From NCBI GenBank assembly GCA_035544635.1, contig DATKDQ010000267.1, positions 1 to 11,484 on the forward strand: a DNA stretch of 11,484 nucleotides. Direction: 5' to 3'. The translations under genes and the position numbers were made by a program. This stretch comes from DATAFT01 sp035544635 (GTDB lineage Bacteria; Acidobacteriota; Thermoanaerobaculia; Multivoradales; Multivoraceae). This document shows, piece after piece, positions 7,401-11,484 of the stretch (positions within the stretch are counted from its first letter, which is position 1; every line of letters begins with the position of its first letter). The notes beneath the pieces are model-generated. The model did not search any database and was not told the DNA's origin. It saw only the letters and a program-made list of their open reading frames with translations.

Positions 7401-8408
7401 ATCGGCGTCGCCGCGCAGGTAGGCGGCGATGTCCGCGAGCGGCGAGTCCCGGCCGGTGAAGCAGCGCGCGCGGTCCCTGCCAAACGCCGCGTGCAGCGTG
7501 CGTTCGCGGGCCTGCTCGTCTTCGGTCTCGAGACGATCGACCTCGCGGCGGATGACGCGCGAAAGCCGCGACAGCATGTCCTCGCAGAGGGCATCGAGAT
7601 GGTCCGTCGAGACCCCGGAAGCGGTCCAGCGCGCGCGGTAGGTCCTCACGTTGCTGCCCAGGTGGCTGCGGAGGCGCCCTTTGAGGGCATCGAGGCGTGC
7701 CGTTGCCTCGCGGTCCAGTGCGCCGTCGCGATCGAGGTCGAGGTAGTCCGCGCTCGCCGGGCCGGGCACCAGGCCCTCGATCGTGCGGAAGAAGCCGAAG
7801 ACGTGGCGCCGAGGGTCCTGGGCCTGGAGTGCGCCTGCCTCGATCTCCTGCTCGGTGGCGGAGGCGGAGTACTTCAGGCGGGCCGCGGCGGGGAGGCCGG
7901 TTGCCTCCGCTGCCCTCTCGAGCGCCCGCCGCAGGGGACGCTCGACGCGCCAGTGCCAGACCTCCGGATCCGCGAGCTCTCCTGCGCGGCGGCGCAGCTG
8001 GTCGACCGGGGGCCGCGCATTGTCGTCGCGCCGGTACCAGTCGAGCAGCCGTCGCTCCTCCGGCTCGCTGATGCAAGCGGCAAGACCGGCGAGCTCATCG
8101 GCCAGGATCTCGTAGGGGAGCGGACGCCAGCCGTAGCGGTCGCCCAGCAGCAAGATGAAGTTCGGCCTTGGCGTGATCGCCTGACAGCGGGCAACCTCCT
8201 CGATGCAGATGGGGAGTGCGCGCTGGTCGTTGGTCGCCTCCCCGCTGACCCCCCAGCGCAGGTCGATCGCCTGAAACCTGCAGTCGTGCGCGCGGCAAAG
8301 CTGCTGCAGTGCGGGGAAGACGCGCTCCTGCAAGGCGTCTCTCTCGGCTTTGAGATCCGTGAACGTCGAGCTGACGAAGACCCGGAATGTCCGACTCGTC
8401 CGCGGCAT
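4476..8408 (-). CDS. DUF4062-STAND NTPase-WD40 protein with C-terminal membrane helices and zinc ribbon
   Basis: This 1310-residue protein reads as a multidomain signalling ATPase. Residues 5-100 are DUF4062 (FRVFVSSTFTDLKAERDAL, DLRWGV, FILLLGDRYGWRP), the TIR-like domain also found in NWD1 and TEP1. A P-loop NTPase follows, with Walker A GHGGSGKS (343-350, K349) and Walker B LVLFLDALDQL (429-439). Residues 490-820 should hold the winged-helix and helical STAND parts. Seven WD40 blades span 831-1141; blade 5 has an insertion near 1023-1040 and a glycine-rich linker (1045-1070) precedes blade 6. Hydrophobic segments lie at 1183-1203, 1221-1240 and 1261-1277, then a zinc ribbon (C1279, C1282, C1295, C1298). 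ATG 8408 is preceded by GGAG at spacing 6 and by an in-frame TAG at 8423-8421, so no longer form is possible. It heads the overlapping operon. STAND proteins with this plan act in conflict or anti-phage signalling; the sensed ligand is unknown. Confidence 0.85.
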   Translation of the reverse strand: MPRTSRTFRVFVSSTFTDLKAERDALQERVFPALQQLCRAHDCRFQAIDLRWGVSGEATNDQRALPICIEEVARCQAITPRPNFILLLGDRYGWRPLPYEILADELAGLAACISEPEERRLLDWYRRDDNARPPVDQLRRRAGELADPEVWHWRVERPLRRALERAAEATGLPAAARLKYSASATEQEIEAGALQAQDPRRHVFGFFRTIEGLVPGPASADYLDLDRDGALDREATARLDALKGRLRSHLGSNVRTYRARWTASGVSTDHLDALCEDMLSRLSRVIRREVDRLETEDEQARERTLHAAFGRDRARCFTGRDSPLADIAAYLRGDADRALVVWGHGGSGKSALMAEAVRRAREDHPDAVVIERFVGATPASADGGGLLAGVCLEIAREYDLDDTAIASDFRLLIQELPRRLAAGRAGRPLVLFLDALDQLTSPERVADLDWLPIRLAEHAKLIVSVATGDSLEHLRTREPPPDFVELAPMPASEGDQLLERWLASAGRELTGEQRAAVHHEFARSGLPLYLKLAFEEVRRWRSFDGVGRLGNGVPGAVRALIERLSDDANHGAVLTTQASSYLVAARHGLTEDELLDLLSADAAVLAAFRLRSPRSPRVARLPVVVWSRLYLDLEPYLTERQADGTRVIGFYHRQLAEVLAHEHLDPATLRRAHQSLAAHFDGQQAWLDPVSRLPNRRQASELPWQQWQGGLGGLLDDLEATLTDLEFLEMKCAAGVTYDLVEDYPRAWPAESGDSGPQHVRAFRRFITRHASIFDRDAQQVVPFAWNYAAGGPVARAAEAALERSGWSSRPWIELLDRPPFVEEPALSSTLAGHAGPVTAVRLSADGSLAVSGGEDDTLRIWDVARGVCRHVIPADQKGVNAVAISRDGRAASSGGADGTVKVWEVRSASCVAVLAGHHGEVRSVALADGGRLVSAGDDGLVRVWDVEGGAERSPLAGHFGPVRCVAATADGSVVVSGGEDRFVRVWDARRGRVRAVLRGHATPVQGVAIDATGSVIVSCSGQVPDAGGIVPYDLLDGSEVAFWNQQGAGGPAGSCHEVGERGGRTAGVLASVIHAVALSADGAVAVSGAYDRSVGVWSAARRRAVKRLHGHAERVLDVALDATGRVAASASADGTIHIWSLAGTAPPQRPPTRRIGRIGRGRRTRLAERAGLLWRNARLRRWLVLPAAAAALGAALAISLDALATAMGDAPAARAAASWSRYGGVVLTLLTVAYMIEWRIVLKGDSHVWRQPILPRPLRAILDLALLPILPFFRALDCPLCGSRIAGRRRLFHCASCGFRDPLLLRRER

Positions 8409-8639
8409 GACGAGCTCCGACTAAGCGACCAAGGGGATGGGGTGCCGCAATTCTGCTCCTCGGGGCGATCCCGGGCAAGACCTCCATGCCGAGGACGCGC
8501 GCCTGCCGGAGAATGGGGGCCTCACGCGGTGGGAACTGGATGAACGACCCGCGGCGCTTCTGGCACTGGCTCGCGGTGGGCGAGGAGAGGATGGCGGTCT
8601 GGCACCGGCCGGGAGGGAAGGCCCTGGCGCGCCTGGCAA
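8409..8639. other. Region upstream of the STAND operon, no clear gene
   Basis: These 231 bases should contain the promoter of the STAND operon, but I found no convincing -35/-10 pair. Several frames stay open by chance because of GC content. The minus-strand frame of the signal-peptide ORF continues to a TAG at 8423-8421 but becomes rich in S, R and P, as in non-coding sequence. A plus-strand frame at 8486-8640 (with WMNDPRRFWHWLAVGEER) is unusually tryptophan-rich but matches nothing I know. Confidence 0.4.
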
Positions 8640-8981
8640 CCGATGGCTGCGGTCGACGGCGGCGGCGAGGAGGGGCTCGGGGAACGCGACCGCGTGGTGC
8701 GTGGAGAGGCGCGGCGCCACCGCGGCGAGCATCGCCGCCACCTGCTTGGCGCTCGGCGGCGGCCGGAAAGTGAAGAGGCGGTACTCGCTCGCCGTCGCCT
8801 TGCCGTCGCGCAGGACCGGCTTTTCGTCGGCGCCGAGCTCGATCGCGACGCCGTTGGCGGGCAGCGTCGGCTCGACCGTCGTCTCGACCTGTCCGGTCGA
8901 GCGCTCGGCGGGTGTGTCCGCTCCTGCGGGTGCGCAGAGGACCGCGAGCAGCACGAGCAGGGGAGCGGCCGGAGCGCGCAT
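8421..8981 (-). pseudogene. Signal-peptide ORF apparently fused to a Clp/HSP100-like fragment
   Basis: ATG at 8981 opens a typical signal peptide (MRAPAAPLLVLLAVLCAPAGA, residues 1-21), followed by about 50 residues of an unidentified exported protein (VETTVEPTLPANGVAIELG). From about residue 73 to 114 (8765-8640) the character changes. PPSAKQVAAMLAAVAPRL and HHAVAFPEPLLAAAVDRSHR resemble the segment of Clp/ClpB AAA+ ATPases that precedes the RYLPxRxLPDKA motif. That motif is not readable here: the frame gives HRLPGAPGPSLPAG, as if frameshifted. The remaining residues look non-coding. The ORF starts 9 bases after the ATP-grasp stop, so the exported part was probably its operon partner. It ends 12 bases before the STAND ATG, in the same frame. 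The Clp likeness is from memory and moderate. Confidence 0.4.
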
Positions 8982-8990
8982 CGTCCGAGT

Positions 8991-9964
8991 CTAACGCGCC
9001 TCGGCGCGCTCCAGCGCAGCGCGCTGCCGCAGGCGCCGGCGCCGGTGCAGGAGCGCCAGCAGCTCGGGCACCGACGTCGCGCGCGCACCGGCGCGTACGT
9101 TGGCCGCGCCGATCTCGAAGGCGAGCCGCCACTGCGCGAAGAGCGTGCGGTACGCCGCGCGCAGGCTGGCGCCCGGCTCGTAGATGTGGGTCGCCTCCGA
9201 GGTGACGCCGTTGACCTCGAGTACCGAGAGGTCGCGCCCGGCCTGGAACGCCTCGAGCGACGGCGCGCGCAGGTCGAACCGGCCGAAGTGGAAACCGGGG
9301 AGGCTGTGCGCGATCTCGTCGATTCGGCGCGCGAGCGCCGGCGTCTCGAGCGCGCGGCCGTCGCAGAAGATCGCGCCGCGGCAGTGGTTGCCGATCTCGA
9401 CCAGCCGCACACGCTCGCCAGCACGAGCGTCGCGAGAGCGGCGAGGAGCACCGCCGGCAGCGCCCACCGGCCCCAGCTCTCGAAGTAGTGGAGCGCCGCG
9501 CCGTGCGCGTAGCGGGCGAGCCCGACGAGCAGCGGCGTCCAGATCGCGCCGGCAACGGCGAGCGCCAGGGCGATCGGCACGAGCGGCGCGTGGAGGACGC
9601 CGGCCGCGACGAAGAGCGCCAGGCGACTGCCGGGCACGAAGCGCGAGACGAAGACCGCGCTCGGACCGCGCCGCGCGAACCAGCGCGCGCTGCGCTCGAC
9701 CGCCTCGGGCGTCACCAGCCAGCGCAGGGGCCGCCGCGCCAGCGCCGGCCGGCCGAGCCAGCGCCCCGCGGCGACGAGGAGCAGGTCGCCGACGAAAATG
9801 CCGACGAAGCAGGCGATCACCGCGGGCAGGAAGCCGATCTCGCCGCGCGCGACGAGGAGGCCGGCCGCGATGCAGGTCAGGTCCTCGGTGACGAGCGTCA
9901 CCGCCGCGAGGGCGAGCGGCACGCCGAGCGTCGACGCGGACGCGGCGGCGAGGGCGCTGCTCAC
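8991..9964 (-). pseudogene. DedA/VTT-ATP-grasp fusion gene with internal deletion and frame change
   Basis: The 5' part (9964 to about 9413, 184 codons) is a DedA/VTT-type membrane protein. It has several helices, GDLLLVAAGRWLGR and the family motif FVSRFVPGSR; these proteins are linked to lipid-carrier recycling and membrane homeostasis. The 3' part (9419-8991, 142 codons, a different frame) is the end of an ATP-grasp ligase-like domain, with VEIGNHCRGAIF, FGRFDLRAPS and the metal-binding-type LEVNGVTSEATHIY. From general knowledge these occur fused in one long protein, with several hundred residues (DedA end, linker and ATP-grasp core) between the two parts. Here they meet at about 9409-9420, where GGCGAGCG can belong to either side. 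The start is GTG 9964 without a clear Shine-Dalgarno. The gene is therefore probably non-functional, although the DedA part alone could still be translated with an aberrant tail. Confidence 0.7.
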
Positions 9965-9987
9965 GAGGAGGCGAGCCGTCGGGTCCG

Positions 9988-10182
9988 ATCACCGTTCCGT
10001 CCGGGACCTATAAGTCCGTGATGCACTCTCGCATCAGGAAGCCCGCCGCAGGCGGCTACACGGTCACGCACACCATCGACACGTGGCTCGCGCGCGGAGT
10101 CGGTCTCGTGAAAATGGTCGTGCCGAGCGAGACGGGCGAGCCTTTTTACACGCTGGAGCTGCAGTCGACGACCGTCAAGTAG
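9988..10182 (+). pseudogene. 3' remnant of a secreted-type protein (DUF3108-like tail)
   Basis: An open frame ending at TAG 10180-10182 encodes ITVPSGTYKSV ... GYTVTHTIDTWLARGVGLVKM and FYTLELQSTT. The pattern 'VPAGTY ... W.A.GVG.VK' is typical of the C-terminal half of exported beta-rich proteins such as DUF3108-like families. The only visible start is ATG 10021, which lies inside what should be a continuous beta strand; the frame stays open upstream but turns non-protein-like before about 9985, where it runs into the DedA gene on the other strand. So the 5' part has been lost and only about 64 codons remain. The exact family is uncertain. The junction with the DedA gene start suggests a rearrangement breakpoint near 9965-9987. 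Confidence 0.5.
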
Positions 10183-10535
10183 CGCCGAGCCATCCCGGCG
10201 CCAGCCGTCACCCGAGTCACGAGCGCGGCACTCTGTTGCTCGAGATGCCGTGCTCACTCGAATCGGTTGCGGGTGCGCCCTTCGACAAGCTCAGGGCGCA
10301 CTGAGCGAAGTCGAAGAGCCACATCCGACAACGCCTCGGCAATAGCTTATGTCGACCGTGCGGCCCACCTTGTGGCGCGACCACGCCGCCAGCTCGAAGG
10401 GCTGTGGCGGCAAGGGCCTGAGCACCTCCTGCCTGGATTGGGAAACAGCCTCGCCTCGAGCTCGTCCTCCGGCATCTCGGCCACGAGCTTCTGGCTCCGC
10501 ACCGCCTGGCAGTAGATCAGGTCGCTGGCGCCTAG
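10183..10535. other. Stretch without a recognisable gene, holds a REP-like palindrome
   Basis: These 353 bases lie between the secreted-protein remnant and the transposase tail. I see the palindromic element at 10278-10316 and one arm of a weak direct repeat (10208-10229). Open frames exist on both strands, including a 90-codon minus frame over 10347-10619, but none shows a domain or a credible start. Confidence 0.5.
10278..10316. repeat. REP-like palindrome (CTTCGACAAGCTCAG / CTGAGCGAAGTCGAAG)
   Basis: The left arm CTTCGACAAGCTCAG and the right arm CTGAGCGAAGTCGAAG are near-perfect inverted repeats around a short GGGCGCA-type loop: CTTCGAC pairs with GTCGAAG and GCTCAG with CTGAGC. From general knowledge this motif recurs many times between genes in many high-GC bacteria and metagenomic contigs. 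It lies in a gene-free stretch, as expected for such elements, and its transcript would fold into a stem-loop. Confidence 0.75.
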
Positions 10536-10688
10536 GCAGCCGACGAAGATTGCGGGCACCAGATGCGGGTGATCTCGTTCCTCACCGACCCGCCGGTCGT
10601 CGGCAGGATCCTCAGGCACCTCGATCGGAAGTCATCACCCGAGTCCCAGCGCGGCCCTCCAGCTACTGCCCCCCACCTCGCCTCCTGA
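10536..10688 (+). pseudogene. 3' remnant of an IS91-like (Y2/HUH-type) transposase
   Basis: The frame ending at TGA 10686-10688 reads MRVISFLTDPPVVGRILRHL from ATG 10563, then a proline/serine-rich tail. This closely follows the C-terminus of IS91/IS801-like transposases, usually 'CPRCGGRMRVLAFITDPxVIxRILxHLG'. The preceding residues DCGHQ may be a decayed version of the zinc-binding CxRCG. A stop at 10533-10535 closes the frame upstream, so the catalytic domain is gone. Such elements move by rolling-circle replication and often leave one-ended fragments. The tail points toward the tandem repeats and the ~50-base repeat about 190 bases downstream. Confidence 0.55.
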
Positions 10689-10737
10689 CCCACTCACGCC
10701 GAGGCGACCCGGCGGCCAGGGAGAGTGTGTCCCCAGT

Positions 10738-10752
10738 GGCGGCTTCGCCGCC
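10738..10752. other. Perfect GC hairpin downstream of the transposase tail
   Basis: GGCGGC-TTC-GCCGCC forms a 6-base stem with a 3-base loop. It lies about 50 bases after the transposase stop. There is no T tract, so it is either a weak terminator or part of the element's 3' end structure. Confidence 0.4.
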
Positions 10753-10836
10753 CATCCCGGCCCTCCGGAGAGCCGTTCGAGAGGCCGGAGCGCCGGAGCC
10801 ACTCTCTCCAGCCCCGCGGTTCGGCCAACAGGAAGT

Positions 10837-10896
10837 GAAATCCGCGCTTCTGGCGCGCGTCAGGCTGAAATCCGCGCTTCTGGCGGGCGCCAGGCT
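10837..10896 (+). repeat. Two tandem 30-base units
   Basis: Two head-to-tail 30-base copies begin GAAATCCGCGCTTCTGGC and end CAGGCT (10837-10866 and 10867-10896). They differ at two positions (GCGCGT against GGGCGC in the middle part). The second unit overlaps the first 15 bases of the ~50-base repeat, so the two are parts of one structure. Confidence 0.85.
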
Positions 10897-10930
10897 CCCA
10901 GCGACGCTCCCACGAGCCCCCACGAGCCCT
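10882..10930 (+). repeat. ~50-base dispersed repeat, right copy
   Basis: This 49-base sequence matches 667-716 on the opposite strand with a single one-base gap. It ends with the tandem CACGAGCCCC/CACGAGCCCT, which faces outward to the right. The truncated HEPN-type gene begins directly after it. The left copy lacks the 30-base tandem units that precede this one. Confidence 0.85.
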
Positions 10931-10932
10931 CA

Positions 10933-11361
10933 CTTGCCCCCCAGGCCGGATGGAATACCCTAGCCCTTGGCAGCGATGGCCCGGCGCGCAAGGTCCTTGA
11001 AGGGGCGTACTTTCCTGACCTACTCGATCTCCTCGACCAGCACGCAGGAGACCTGCTCGGCGGAATCGATCTCTCCGATATCGAGTGGTACCACCGTCTC
11101 CGCAACGATCTTTATCATGGAGCCAAGGGTGGCCTAACCGTCGAACTGTCGGACATCGACAATTACTTGGCCATTGCGACCGTTTTACTTCGCTTCCTCT
11201 TCGGAGTGGACACAGGCCAAGCACCCATTGGACCGACGGGCGCATTTATCGAGAGGTGGACGGAGCTCGAAAACCGGATCAAGACCCTCGCGCTGGAGAA
11301 TGGGCTTTCGGCGAAGGAGGTCACAAGGGCTCCGCCGACACACCTATTGAGGATTGCATAA
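10933..11361 (+). pseudogene. 5'-truncated HEPN-type protein
   Basis: An open frame ending at TAA 11359-11361 encodes about 142 residues with WYHRLRNDLYHG (11086-11121) in the middle. The RNDLYH part fits the R-x4-H motif of HEPN domains, the helical fold of many toxin RNases and nucleotide-binding proteins in conflict systems; here R is at 11101 and H at 11116. Flanking helices such as YLAIATVLLRFLFGV fit the fold. In this frame there is no ATG, GTG or TTG before TTG 11167, which lies after the motif, so the real start has been lost. The frame begins exactly where the ~50-base repeat ends. The DNA here is less GC-rich than elsewhere in the window, suggesting a different origin. Whether HEPN activity is catalytic in this family is not known to me. 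Confidence 0.6.
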
Positions 11362-11484
11362 TCAGTTGACGGATCAAAAGAGTTCTGCTTGCTTCCAGAA
11401 GGCGACGACGAGGGTCGATCTTTTGTTCCAAATGCGGCGGAGCGCACGACGCGCTTCCGTGCTCAGATCCAGGAGGTTTTGTGG
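11362..11484 (+). other. Open frame after the HEPN stop, running off the right edge
   Basis: The same frame stays open after the HEPN stop and reads EFCLLPEGDDEGRSF ... ERTTRFRAQIQEVLW to the window end. It looks protein-like but has no upstream ATG or GTG, so it may be another 5'-truncated gene. At 11471-11476 AGGAGG is followed 4 bases later by GTG (11481), which could instead mark the start of a gene beyond the edge. Confidence 0.3.

Noticed and set aside
6099..8543. 814-codon plus-strand open frame opposite the STAND gene
   Set aside because: It mirrors a coding strand with clear DUF4062, P-loop and WD40 motifs; its own translation shows no domain.
8486..8773. Tryptophan-rich plus-strand frame (WMNDPRRFWHWLAVGEER)
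   Set aside because: Unusual composition, but it matches nothing known to me, lacks a ribosome binding site and soon becomes low complexity; kept only as a note under the upstream region.
10347..10619. 90-codon minus-strand frame with KLVAEMPEDELEARLF
   Set aside because: Half of it is antisense to the IS91-like tail and the rest turns into a serine/arginine-rich stretch; no family recognised and no convincing ribosome binding site.
10837..10930. CRISPR array
   Set aside because: Only two adjacent 30-base units with no spacers between them and no cas genes.

Overview
This is a GC-rich window (about 70% by eye, with high GC at third codon positions). It looks like a free-living, high-GC Gram-negative bacterium of the Acidobacteriota or Myxococcota type. 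That placement is an inference from composition and gene content only: STAND/WD40 proteins, a DedA/ATP-grasp fusion, VapBC, and a cytochrome c peroxidase remnant. There is no rRNA, tRNA or marker gene to fix it.

The core (2655-8408, minus strand) is an apparently intact, tightly packed four-gene operon. Its first gene encodes a 1310-residue STAND NTPase: an N-terminal DUF4062 domain (the TIR-like domain also found in NWD1 and TEP1), a P-loop NTPase, a seven-bladed WD40 propeller, then membrane helices and a C-terminal zinc ribbon. It is followed by three membrane proteins: 255 aa (zinc ribbon plus about four helices), 149 aa (about four helices) and 203 aa (helices plus a soluble helical tail). 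Every junction overlaps (TGATG, ATGA, GTGA), so the four products are probably made together and may form one membrane complex. The layout suggests a membrane-anchored sensor/effector of the conflict or anti-phage type, with an architecture I do not recognise as a described system.

Left of the core (1-2618), from the edge inward: the start of a minus-strand gene running off the window; a short ORF whose first ten codons copy the start of the STAND gene; the 3' end of a cytochrome c peroxidase gene; an intact AbrB-type antitoxin/VapC pair with a recognisable promoter; and a decapitated, frameshifted WD40 propeller with a zinc ribbon that converges on the operon and is probably the tail of a second STAND protein.

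Right of the core (8421-11484): a signal-peptide ORF that appears fused to a Clp/HSP100-like scrap; a DedA-ATP-grasp fusion gene with its middle deleted; the tail of a secreted-type protein; a REP-like palindrome; the tail of an IS91-like transposase; tandem 30-base repeats; and the tail of a HEPN-type protein in less GC-rich sequence.

Two nearly identical ~50-base repeats (667-716 and 10882-10930) lie 10.2 kb apart in inverted orientation, each with the same end facing outward and each abutting a gene that has lost its 5' part. The picture is one intact operon and one intact toxin-antitoxin pair inside a mosaic of gene remnants. That is typical of a hypervariable or mobile island, although assembly artefacts cannot be excluded from sequence alone.
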